From assembly GCA_037501455.1 (NCBI GenBank), contig CM074864.1, forward strand, positions 20,020,001-20,084,000: a stretch of 64,000 nucleotides of DNA, given 5' to 3'. The stretch's first letter is position 1. Each line of letters opens with the position of its first letter. The DNA is from Lantana camara. Lineage: Eukaryota > Streptophyta > Magnoliopsida > Lamiales > Verbenaceae. A program made the translations under genes and the position numbers. Below the pieces are notes generated by a model. The model had not been told where the DNA came from and searched no databases. It saw nothing but the letters and a program-made list of their open reading frames with translations. Positions 23,639 to 34,273 of the stretch are shown here, in pieces.

Positions 23639-24785
23639 TGTTAGGAATAGTGCCCTAGAAAGCCGATTCGACGTAATCTGCTTTGGGACTTTTCTTGTAT
23701 CACAGACAATCTTTGAATAATATACGATTGATCATAGGCAAAAACTTCTTTATATGCCAATACGTGTTTTGAGTGTTTACTTTAGCTGTGTATGTATGAG
23801 AACTCCCCTAATCCTGATGACTTTAAGACTCTACCATTTAGGTGAAATGGTTCATGAAACGAGCCCTATATCACATAAGTCATGATTAGTAAAATACTCC
23901 AAGCCGATGAGTCCTACAGACAGTGGGAGTGTCAACCTGACTCCTCTAAGGCTCGCTTGTGGGATCACGCCCTTAAGAAGGACCACCTTGTTTCATGGAG
24001 GTGCAAAGTGTATAGTTGATACGTGCGTGATACATGAGGGTGCTTACTTTAATAAGTAAGTTCACTGAGGTGCCCCGTGTGAGAACATTCCTAAATGGGA
24101 AAGGAAGTTTCTATTTCAGGAAATGGAAACTTCCAGATTAGGAAATATCTCACGAGTCATTGATGTGATTAATTGATCCTTAGACTTGAGGTTCCTTGTC
24201 ACTTTATGAATTAACTCTGTAGTCTTTGGTATAAGCTTTAAAGGGTGTCGCCTTAGACAACTGATTCAAGGCTTATGCTGGGGCTGCACAAGTGATTCAT
24301 GAAAGTGAATGAGAATCAAGAAAGGACCTACACTTGCATATGCAAGGTGATCTCTTATTGTGTAAGTCATTCATATGCCATATGGAGTCCTTGGCTAAGG
24401 CAGTAGATCAAGACATCAAGAAAAGGGTTTCTTGGATTGAGATCAAATGGATATGAAATGCACTTAGCTTTAAGACCGGATTATTAGGGTTCTGATTATT
24501 CCCTTGCCCTAGATCTTAGTTGAGAGATAGTAAGTAGGAGGATTGTATCTCACATGAATCAATGACTTAAAGGTTCTGTCGAATCCGAACATTCCAATTC
24601 AGCTAGGGGTTAAACACCTGTTGCTAGACTATGGTAGTTTAATCTGTGGACTGATTAATTAATTAGTGTTAATTAGGGTCACTGCTAATTGAATTGAGAA
24701 CCTAGAGGGTCACACACAACAACTTGGTTACATGAGTTGAGGCTTGAAAATGATTAAACGAGTTAATCGGGCCACGAGGGTTCCA

Positions 24786-24853
24786 CACGTGTGAAATCAC
24801 ACGTGTGGCTCACGTGAGTGACATGTGTCACTGTGACACGTGTCACACACGTG
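24786..24853 (+). promoter_or_regulatory. G-box cluster in Copia-III 5' LTR
   Basis: Five CACGTG cores at 24786, 24800, 24811, 24837 and 24848, most within CACACGTGTG palindromes. The 3' LTR has six because ACATGTGT there reads ACACGTGT. Such clusters are known binding sites for bZIP/bHLH factors; stress or light control is inference. Confidence 0.65.
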
Positions 24854-25145
24854 TGTGCATGTATATATTATATACATATTAAATAATTAATTAGTTAATT
24901 ATTTAATAGACTTTGGTTTAATTTTGAATTAAAAAGAAAGTCTAATTTTGGAGAAAATAATCTAGTTAATTAATTATGAATTAATTAATTAGATAAAAAT
25001 AAGTTATTTATTTTATAATAAATAAAGTATAAAATTATCCAAAAATAGTTTGGATATTTTTAGCTCTCTTAAAAGTTGACTAGAATTAGAATTCAAAGTC
25101 AAAGTTGGAAAATACTTGATAATCAAGTAATAGGAGAGAGAGGAA

Positions 25146-25213
25146 CCAAATCCTTGTCCGACAAGGATTTGGATCGGCACTCCCTCCTATATATAGGGGA
25201 GCTCGAGCTCCCC
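25146..25213 (+). promoter_or_regulatory. Copia-III core promoter: hairpin, TATA box, palindrome
   Basis: A perfect 11-bp inverted repeat (CCAAATCCTTG / CAAGGATTTGG, 5-nt loop) at 25146-25172, a TATA-like CTATATATAGG at 25188-25198, and an 18-bp perfect palindrome GGGGAGCTCGAGCTCCCC at 25196-25213 in the expected start-site region. The same set occurs in the 3' LTR at 32668-32735. Confidence 0.6.
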
Positions 25214-25583
25214 TTTAGAGCTAATAGACAATTCTTGGTTCATGTGTTGAACACCTTCCTTTCTCCAAGATTAAATTAGACCCTAGGTTAAGCCTAAACA
25301 CTAACTAGAGAACTAGCATCCTTACTAGTTAGATTGTGATCAAGTTGGTGGACTTTCTCTAGAGACTTCAAGTTAGAAGTTTGAAGATTCGAGCTTTACC
25401 AAGGAGAGGGGATCAAGCCGCGAGAAGAGCGTTCTTGGGTGGCTTGAAATGCTTCAAGAAAGAATTAAAAGAAAAGTAAGTTTTCTATCTTTACGAATTT
25501 GGTTACACGATTGCGAGTTCTAGGTCCTTTTGTTGGGAAAATTTTTAAATTCCGCTGCTTTCTGATTCGTTTTTTCCAACAAG

Positions 25584-25596
25584 TGGTATCAGAGCC
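25584..25596 (+). other. Copia-III primer-binding site
   Basis: TGGTATCAGAGCC, two bases after the LTR, complementary to initiator-Met tRNA. Confidence 0.93.
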
Positions 25597-25869
25597 ACCT
25601 CGTTAATCGTGTTTCTGATTCATCTCAATTATTCTGAATTTGGTAGAAATTCTTAGGCTTGATGCGAATGAGTATTTGTAATTGTTTTATAAAGCCTGAA
25701 TTATGAAACTGTATTTTTTCCTGAAAGTTTCTGAAAATTGGTTTTTGCAAAATTTAATTTTTTGAAAACAATTTTAGATTTGAAACTGTATAAACTGTTT
25801 TTTGGATTTCTTGGATTGGTTTTACTTTTGAACGAAAACACGAAACCAAAAGCCTGGATTACGAACACG

Positions 25870-26235
25870 CGAAACCCCACGCGCGAAGGCGTCGCGCGCG
25901 TGGGCTTCGCGCGCACCGTCCGCCTGTCCTAGGCGCGCGCAGGCATCACCGCCACCGCCCTCCCGCAAGCGTGCGGGCGGGCCCGCCCGGGGCTGCCGGG
26001 AGAGGCCGCCCGCCGTCTCGCCCAGGCTGGGCGAGAATCCCGCAAGGCGTGCGGGATAGCCCGCCCAGGCCGCCCGCTGTCGCCCGCCATCCTTGCCGAG
26101 AAGGGCTGCGTGCAGGAGCGCGCGGCGTGCACGCCCAGCGCGCGTACTCGCGCGGCCTTGGCCGTGCGCAGTGTGCGCCTGTCACGTGCGCGCGCGCGCA
26201 CGCCCGCTACGAGCAGCCCGTCTCGTGCAAGGGCC
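25870..26235 (+). other. GC-rich block in Copia-III leader
   Basis: CpG-rich stretch with CGCGCGC runs and near-repeats of CCCGCAAGSYGTGCGGG (near 25962-25980 and 26038-26054). Same position as the GC block of Copia-II, but not the same sequence. Open frames on both strands here are compositional. Confidence 0.7.
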
Positions 26236-27378
26236 CCATTTTCGTAGTCCGTGTTTTTCGTATTTCGTGCAATCCAGTCCCAATTTTTATTTTTAATTTT
26301 AAAATTTTATTTTTGAATATTTATTTTAATTTTTGAATAAAACTTAAAATTGGGATTTTTGAGAAATTGAAACGGTTTATATTTTGGGAAAATACAATCT
26401 TTGGTAAAATTATTAATTTTCAGAAATTAATTGGAATTTTATTTGTTTTGGTAATTGGGATTTATTGAAAACTTTTATAAATAAGACTCGCATCAAGTCG
26501 TGTTTTGAGTCATTAGCACTTAAAACGGGAATTTTAATTTATTGGTTAAATTTAAATTCTCGCAAAAGCATTTTAGGTGATCATGGGTTTAGATCTATGT
26601 ATGGTTTTAATTTATGCACATGGATGGTTTAAATTGGGGTTGGAGCCCTATAGTTGCGTTTTTCAATTGAGGCTGGAGCCTCACTTATGTGCGTACTGTT
26701 ATGTGATTTATTATGTGGCTTTCCATATTACTGTTTTTGAGGCCGGGGTATGCCCCGTGTAATTGTCTAAGGCCAATATGAAGATTGAGCCTTATTACTT
26801 TATGTCTTTTTCTTTTTATTGTAATTTCAGAGTAGAGATAGGTGGTGAGGTTTTATTTTCATTTTGGAGACAATGCACCCATGGAGTAAGATGGACCACA
26901 TTCAAGTAACAAGGAGGCCATAAGTGAAGACCCCTCAAAATGTTAGGGAGGGGAATCTCAATTGTTAAATGTAATAGAGATAGGGCTCGTATTTTGTTAC
27001 CGCTTTCCCTTATGTGATTTAAACTGTTTATGTGGCATGTATGTTAGAACTTGTGATTGTGGAGTGGCTCCCACATATCACGCATAAGATAGGTAGAACC
27101 CATGATCATTACATGTTAGTATCATGCTAGGACATGTTATCTGTTTATGTGCTTGTTTGAAATGCATTTAAGTGTACTTGCATTAATCAAGACTAATAAA
27201 ATTGGATAACATATATGTTGGTGAGGTCGAACCGAACAACTCTTCGGTTGATTCGAAAATTCCCATTAAATATTAAGCTCATTTCGAATAATAGGTATTT
27301 AAATCGAGATGCAAATTTTGAATTAAATTCCTAGCATTCCATCAATAGGTTTTAAGTTTAGTAAGTAAAGCTAGTTAT

Positions 27379-27700
27379 TGTCCGCGAGTCGTGGGATAGC
27401 TAGTGGAGCTTATTAGTTCTTAGTTACCTAATTGGTCATTTTAAATGATCAATATTTCGTGGTTAATTTTGGCAAGGGCGATGTCCGCGAGTCGTGGGTC
27501 GTTCGAACTAAGTTTTGATCATGATCTTATGATTGATGGGTCTAGCTTAAACGCCTAAGTAAATATGGATGTCGCACGAGTCGTGGGTCCATATTGAAAG
27601 ATAGGTGATGCAAAAACAATTACTAAGAGTTCTAAAGGTGTTAGAATTGGTAAGTTGTACCTACCTAGGATTTTACTTAGAATGTCCGCGAGTCGTGGGT
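27379..27700 (+). repeat. Four leader dyads of Copia-III
   Basis: Copies at 27379-27395, 27481-27500, 27569-27590 and 27682-27700, consensus ATGTCCGCGAGTCGTGGGTC. Number, order and spacing match Copia-II in mirror orientation, including the variant copy with GTCGCACGAGTCGTGG. Confidence 0.88.
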
Positions 27701-27890
27701 TCGAGGTAAAATGCTAAGGATCTTAGTACCCATTGGGAAACGTGTTCCTCTTAGATCTTTGGGAATTATAGATCTTTGAAAAACAGTGGGAGCTACATTA
27801 GATTAAAGACCTTATCTTATGTATCTCGTTATTATTCAGCATGCTCACCTAGTTCTCTGCTTAGCATTTAGGTTGTAGTTCTGTGATTCT

Positions 27891-30800
27891 CTACAATATG
27901 AAATGCAAACCCATTCGTATCCATCCTTAAGTCAAATAAGTTGACTAAGTCCTGACTAACTCTAAATGGCTTCGGGTCCTAAAATTCATTTTAGAATCCG
28001 ACTAGAGAAAGGCGTTCTCTAAAGGGCGAAGTTTTCAATTGTGAAAATTCGACCCGGGCCAAAAGAGAAGCAATCTGAGGTGAATGGATTTTTCCAAACC
28101 ACTTAAGAGCAATTGAACCACCTCATAAAAATGTTACAAGGTATAACATTATGGAATTATTCAATATTCCAAATGAGGAAACAAGTACACACGAACAAGG
28201 TCTAAAGATCTTATTTGAAGATCTTATGGTCTCGATCATCAACCGAGAAAAGAGTTCTCTATGCACTGATTGCTTACATTGCTTCCACCATCATTCAAAC
28301 CCTTTATGCTCAACTAGAATGATGCTAATGTTGCATAGTTAATCATTTAAGTTGATAATGGTTGAGAGCATCCTTAAGAAGGAATAAAAGGTTGAGATGG
28401 TTAATTCTTCTTCTAAAACTCCCTAAGTTAAAGGCTTGAAGGCCTAAAGAAGAAGAAACCCTTAAGAGCCCAATGGAGGGGCATGTAAGGGGTACGCCCA
28501 AAAGACACTAGAGATCAAATAGGACGTTTGCTTCTATGGTAGCAAATAAGGACTTTGAAAAGGGAACTGCAAAGAGTATGAGTACTTTGAAATGTTACCT
28601 CGTTTAGTAATTCTACTAGGAATAGAATTTACTAGTCTTAAGTCAATTCTGCATAAGCCGTTGTGCAAAGACTCAAGGTACTAATGTTCTGAACATACAA
28701 CGAGATAACAAAAGTAAGTGAGATGACAAAGCTTCGAATTACTTTGGAACGTTGAGATATAAAAGGATTAGCAAGTCAGAAACCTTAGGATCATTCTATG
28801 AAAATGAACCTATAGTGTTGACTTCCTGTGAATCCTGTCATGAGGGAAGCGTTCCTGAATCCCATTTATAAGAAACTTGGAACGTTCCAAAATTATAGTG
28901 GATTTCGATCCATGCTGATGAGTGTAAGATGCTTAATGTAAGCACTAGATAAAATCGTCACTTTAATCATTATGAATGAATGTACTTGTTAAAGTACAAA
29001 TTCGAAACTTATATGAAATTCTTAGAATTTCGGAAGGAGGTTAAGAACCGAAGTAGTCATAAGTTATAGGTAAATCGATATGATCGAGATAGCCAATATC
29101 TTAGCAACTAATTCCTTACTCATCTTAGAGATAATAGGATTATCTCTCAGTAAACTAATTCAAGAACACCTTAGTGTTTCTGAATGAAGGAATGAAACCT
29201 TATAGGATATGGTCCATTCCATAGCAAGCTTTACTGACTTATAATCATTCTAGGAATAAACTCCTAGAATATGCAGTTAGAGATTTTGAATTTAGTACCT
29301 TCCAAAATCAGTCCTTCAGTTGCACTATGCAAAGTGGCATAGTAAATTCCCTAATTATTCTTATCCAAGAATTCAATGGAATCCTCTTACTTGAAGAGGA
29401 TAGTGGGAGATAAGCTTGAAATGAGTTCAAGTTTATACAATGATATTGGATATCAGTTTTGCGATTCCCTTGCACAAAGGTTGTTTGTCTCAAAGGAATG
29501 TACCTTTCTTAAGGAATCGTTCCTATAGAAAAAGAAAGGCAAGCAAGCAGACCTCAAAGAAATTTGAGAAAAATTATTCATGCCACATATAGAAGAAACG
29601 AGCCCATCTGATAAAACTTAGCCAAATTTTAGAGTATGTACACGTGTGAAACCCTTCTCTTAAGTTGCGTTTAGAACGCGTTCCTAGATAGCCAAGGAAT
29701 TACTTGAAGAGGAGACACTGTCAGATTTGGAATCTGAGTAGTGTAAGCAAGCCTTGAAATCCAATATGGATTCCATATACTTAAACCGGGTTTTGACCTT
29801 GGTTGATCCACCTGATAGGATCAAGCTCCTAGAGCTTCGAGTAAATGAAAAGCATTACAACCTTCTTGACTGTTGAAATGCAAAAGTCCATTTGGATTGT
29901 GTTTACCATATCCTCATATTCTGACTATGAGATATGACAAATGAATATGAGAACTATCTTGTTCAATATGAGATTGAAAGAGATTGAAATAAAGTGTTTC
30001 TATAAATCTCATATTCAGTGGGAGTATGCATAAGGTATGCAAATCCCTAAAGTCAATCTGTGGATTGATAAAGGCTTCTAGGATTAGACAATTCGATTCC
30101 ATAGGATAGTCAAGTCGTTTGACACAGATGGAAGTCGAATAAGTCTCAAAAGTGTACATAGGAAAGTTAGTGATGTAAGAGTCAATTTTTGGTTCTTTAG
30201 AAAACGACATCCTTCTCATTAGGAATGTCAAGGATGACGTGAAAGTTACCAATTCTTGTTTAAGAAACAATTTGACATGAAAGATCTTAGTGATTATCCT
30301 ATATTCTCGACATTCAGATCTATAGAAGATAAATCTAAGAGAATAAAAGGATTATCACAAAATGAGTACATAACCACGGTACTAAAAGGAGTTTAGTATG
30401 GACAATGGAACATCTCTCTTGAAGAGTATGTGTCCTAAGATAACTTTGAGAAAGTTAGAATGTCCAAAATCCCTTTAAGCGAAAGGGTGCATAATGTATG
30501 AAATGTAATGTACTAAATTAGATATGGCGCAACACTAAGCGTAGTGGGCCGAATCTAATATGACCTCAGAGAAGGTCATTAGATCTCTGTAAAGGATCTC
30601 CTCAGAGTACTTGAGAAGAAATGAGGATATGTATTAGTTTACAGAGCCTAAAAGATCTTGTTGTAAGAAGGATATTTGATGTAACCGTTCATCAAACATG
30701 GATGATTATGAAATCATTGAAAGGATACAACTTCTACCAGAATGGTAATGCAATGTGTTGGAAAGGGGTTCCAAGGATGGACATTGCAAAACTCGACTGT

Positions 30801-31149
30801 CATAGTTGAGAACTTAGTCGTATTATATAACGCTAAGTTAAGTGTTTGGGTAAGAAACTCCATCTAACTTGTTAGATGAAGTTCCTAGCATGAAAAGAAA
30901 TCCTTGATCATATTGTATGATAAAAAGGATGGTTGCTCAAGTAAGAGAACCAAGACCTCACCAAGAGACTGAACACGTGATTACAAATCACTTTATAAGG
31001 AAAAGGTGTTTCCTAAGAGATGTGTAAACAAGAGGGTCACATCAGCAGAGAATATAGCAGATCCACTTTGGAAACGCCCAAAGTCAATAGGGTCTCTAAG
31101 TGCATCTTGAGAAGATGGGACTTAGAGTACCTAAATGGCTTTTACGGGC
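27891..31149 (+). pseudogene. Copia-III gag-pol relic
   Basis: No long frame is left, but the DNA follows Copia-II gag-pol in order and is shorter by small deletions. The gag start is near 27900. A KELF...HEQGLK block is readable at about 28149-28215, and the zinc-knuckle region is near 28500-28560. The CESC integrase zinc end is near 28822-28845. An RT segment matching VWTLVDLPDG is near 29775-29815 and a QKSI block near 29880. The RNase H end with SAENIADP-like sequence is near 31040-31065. All frames are broken many times, so no product is expected. Confidence 0.8.
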
Positions 31150-31160
31150 AAGTGGGAGAT
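31150..31160 (+). other. Copia-III polypurine tract
   Basis: AAGTGGGAGAT directly before the 3' LTR. Confidence 0.85.
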
Positions 31161-33103
31161 TGTTAGGAATAGTGCCCTAGAAAGCCGATTCGACGTAATC
31201 TGCTTTGGGACTTTTCTTGTATCACAGACAATCTTTGAATAATATACGATTGATCATAGGCAAACACTTCTTTATATGCCAATACGTGTTTTGAGTGTTT
31301 ACTTTAGCTGTGTATGTATGAGAACTCCCCTAATCCTGATGACTTTAGGACTCTACCATTTAGGTGAAATGGTTCATGAAACGAGCCCTATATCACATAA
31401 GTCATGATTAGTAAAATACTCCAAGCCGATGAGTCCTACAGACAGTGGGAGTGTCAACCTGACTCCTCTAAGGCTTGCTTGTGGGATCACGCCCTTAAGA
31501 AGGACCACCTTGTTTCATGGAGGTGCAAAGTGTATAGTTGATACGTGCGTGATACATGAGGGTGCTTACTTTAATAAGTAAGTTCACTGAGGTGCCCCGT
31601 GTGAGAACATTCCTAAATGGGAAAGGAAGTTTCTATTTCAGGAAATGGAAACTTCCAGATTAGGAAATATCTCACGAGTCATTGATGTGATTAATTGATC
31701 CTTAGACTTGAGGTTCCTTGTCACTTTATGAATTAACTCTGTAGTCTTTGGTATAAGCTTTAAAGGGTGTCGCCTTAGACAACTGATTCAAGGCTTATGC
31801 TGGGGCTACACAAGTGATTCATGAAAGTGAATGAGAATCAAGAAAGTACCTACACTTGCATATGCAAGGTGATCTCTTATTGTGTAAGTCATTCTTATGC
31901 CATATGGAGTCCTTGGCCAAGGCAGTAGATCAAGACAACAAGAAAAGGGTTTCTTGGATTGAGATCAAATGGATATGAAATGCAATTAGCTTTAAGACCG
32001 GATTATTAGGGTTCTGATTATTCCCTTGCCCTAGATCTTGGTTGAGAGATAGTAAGTAGGAGGATTGTATCTCACATGAATCAATGACTTAAAGGTTCTG
32101 TCGAATCCGAACATTCCAATTCAGCTAGGGGTTAAACACCTGTTGCTAGACTATGGTAGTTTAATCTGTGGACTGATTAATTAATTAGTGTTAATTAGGG
32201 TCACTGCTAATTGAATTGAGAACCTAGAGGGTCACACACAACAACTTGGTTACATGAGTTGAGGCTTGAAAATGATTAAACGAGTTAATCGGGCCAAGAG
32301 GGTTCCACACGTGTGAAATCACACGTGTGGCTCACGTGAGTGACACGTGTCACTGTGACACGTGTCACACACGTGTGTGCATGTATATATTATATACATA
32401 TTAAATAATTAAATAGTTAATTATTTAATAGACTTTGGTTTAATTTTGAATTAAAAAGAAAGTCTAATTTTGGAGAAAATAATCTAGCTAATTAATTATG
32501 AATTAATTAATTAGATAAAAATAAGTTATTTATTTTATAATAAATAAAGTATAAAATTATCCAAAAATAGTTTGGATATTTTTAGCTCTCTTAAAAGTTG
32601 ACTAGAATTAGAATTCAAAGTCAAAGTTGGAAAATACTTGATAATCAAGTAATAGGAGAGAGAGGGACCAAATCCTTGTCCAACAAGGATTTGGATCGGC
32701 ACTCCCTCCTATATATAGGGGAGCTCGAGCTCCCCTTTAGAGCTAATAGACAATTCTTGGTTCATGTGTTGAACACCTTCCTTTCTCCAAGATTAAATTA
32801 AACCCTAGGTTAAGCCTAAACACTAACTAGAGAACTAGCATCCTTACTAGTTAGATTGTGATCAAGTTGGTGGACTTTCTCTAGAGACTTCAAGTTAGAA
32901 GTTTGAAGATTCGAGCTTTACCAAGAAGAGGGGATCAAGCCGCGAGAAGAGCGTTCTTGGGTGGCTTGAAACGCTTCAAGAAAGAATTAAAAGAAAAGTA
33001 AGTTTTCTATCTTTACGAATTTGGTTACACGATTGCGAGTTCTAGGTCCTTTTGTTGGGAAAATTTTTAAATTCCGCTGCTTTCTGATTCGTTTTTTCCA
33101 ACA
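31161..33103 (+). mobile_element. Copia-III 3' LTR
   Basis: Same length as the 5' LTR and about 99% alike by eye. It ends CCAACA before the target-site copy ctgtc. It has the full promoter set (G-boxes about 32306-32376, hairpin 32668-32694, TATA 32710-32720, palindrome 32718-32735) and so could drive transcription into the inverted-repeat arm that follows. Confidence 0.95.
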
Positions 33104-33108
33104 CTGTC

Positions 33109-33840
33109 TTGGTCGAAGTAACATTGGAATTCAAACAAGGGTTGACCAGAAGATGTATGATTGAGCTAACATAGTCAGGGTATTGGGTGGATAAAAAGAA
33201 GATATTTGTATACGAGGGAGACAAGTGATCTTTTAGTTATCAAAGTGCCTTCAGGATATATATATACTCTACATACTTGGAGGTGCTCAAAAGTAACATG
33301 CTTTATGAAGACATCAAAACTTCTAACTCTGGATAACGGGAGGTAGCAATGGAGAAATCGAGGCACTTGTACCATTCAGAGGCACTTGTACATTGAGTAT
33401 TCTTGTCATTTGCACACACGTCTTTAAAATAGTCTGACCCTCACTTGAATGACTCTGAATGGTACAAGTGCCTTGATTTCTCCATTGCTACCTCCCGTTA
33501 TCCATAGTTAGAAGTTTTGATGTCTTCATAAGACATGTTACTCTTGAGCACCTCCAAGTATGTAGAGTATATATATATCCTGAAGGCACTTTGATAACTA
33601 AAAGATCACTTGTCTCCCTCGTATACCAATATCTTCCTTTTATCCACCCAATACCCTGACTATGTTAGCTCAATCATACATCTTCTGGTCAACCCCTATT
33701 CGAATTCCAATGTTACTTCGACCAAGATTTTACTTAGTGGATCAGATAGGGGAACACTTAAATTACAACCACAAAGCTAATGCATGTGGGGTTAGGGATA
33801 TAAATGGGATGCACTCATCAATCAGCAGGGAAGACAATCA
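33109..33840. repeat. Long inverted-repeat element: rest of left arm, loop, right arm
   Basis: The left arm continues at 33109-33380, the loop is 33381-33453 (73 bp), and the right arm is 33454-33840. Adding 23524-23638, both arms are exactly 387 bp and about 95% complementary, giving an 847-bp foldback structure before Copia-III inserted. Outer ends are TGATTGTC/GACAATCA. No target-site duplication is visible. It is non-coding as far as I can tell and resembles a foldback or MITE-like element, or the source of a long hairpin RNA. Confidence 0.9.
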
Positions 33841-34273
33841 CCACCCTCACGGTTTTGTTTCTCCCGGTGGAATTTAAGCCCGAAGGCGCCCACCCAGGAA
33901 AAGGCCTCAACAGGGAAGAGGTATCTACCCCCTTATAAGGAAGGCTTCGTTCTCCTCTTCTTCCGATGTGGGACAAGCACTTTGAGCTTTACAGTCCACC
34001 CTCCCATAAGGGCCCAGCGTCCTCGCTGGCACACCGGACCGGGTCCCAGCTCTGATACCATTTATAACAGCCCGAAAACTCGCCTGTCGATATTGTCCGC
34101 TTTGGTGGGCTAAGCGACACCACCCTCACGGTTTTGTTCTTCCCGGTGGAATTTAAGCCCAAAGGTGCCCACCCAGGAAAGGGCCTCAACAAGGGAAAGG
34201 TATCCACCCCCTTATAAAGGAGGCTTTGTTCCCCTCTCCAACCGATGTGGGACAAGCACCTTAGGCTATTACA
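33841..34273 (-). mobile_element. TRIM element, left LTR truncated
   Basis: Minus-strand element: 5' LTR at 34063-34273 (211 bp), PBS (minus TGGTATCAGAGCT) at 34048-34060, a short internal region, PPT side near 33994-34012, and a 3' LTR reduced to 153 bp at 33841-33993. The outer 57 bp or so of that LTR are replaced by the inverted-repeat arm. It carries CCCACATCGG and ends GGGCTGTTATA (for TTACA). The right side abuts gypsy LTR sequence mid-LTR, so it inserted in the Gypsy-II 5' LTR. No coding capacity. Confidence 0.87.

Larger units (their letters stand above)
23639..25581 (+). mobile_element. Copia-III 5' LTR
   Basis: TGTTAGGAATAGTGCCCTAG to TTTTCCAACA, followed by a PBS. It contains a G-box cluster, an AT-rich region, a hairpin, a TATA-like box and an 18-bp palindrome in that order. 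Confidence 0.95.
25597..27890 (+). other. Copia-III leader
   Basis: About 2.3 kb of non-coding sequence, collinear with the Copia-II leader. It has a GC-rich block at about 25870-26235, a conserved segment near 26830-26970 that includes the hairpin CCCCTC/GAGGGG (near 26930-26955), and four dyads at 27379-27700. It keeps close similarity to Copia-II although the coding region after it does not. Confidence 0.8.
23639..33103 (+). mobile_element. Copia-III, complete but coding-dead Ty1/copia element
   Basis: Two LTRs of 1943 bp each (23639-25581 and 31161-33103), PBS, PPT, and a perfect 5-bp target-site duplication ctgtc (23634-23638 and 33104-33108). I counted roughly 19 differences between the LTRs, about 1%, pointing to an insertion well under a million years ago if a rate near 1.3e-8 per site per year applies. 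The internal region is collinear with Copia-II from leader to RNase H, but gag-pol is riddled with stops and indels. Confidence 0.93.

Noticed and set aside
23813..23868. Hammerhead-like core in the Copia-III LTR (CTGATGA followed later by GAAAC)
   Set aside because: The two core parts are about 35 bases apart and the sequence between them does not form the short stem II needed. The surroundings also lack a matching cleavage site.
24786..24853. CRISPR-like array of short repeats
   Set aside because: The repeats are G-box cores with no unique spacers, and the context is a plant retrotransposon LTR.
25929..26336. Arg/Pro/Ala-rich open frames in the GC-rich leader block of Copia-III (and 11593-12061 in Copia-II)
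   Set aside because: High GC removes stop codons in several frames at once, the predicted proteins are low-complexity, and no frame is shared between the two elements.
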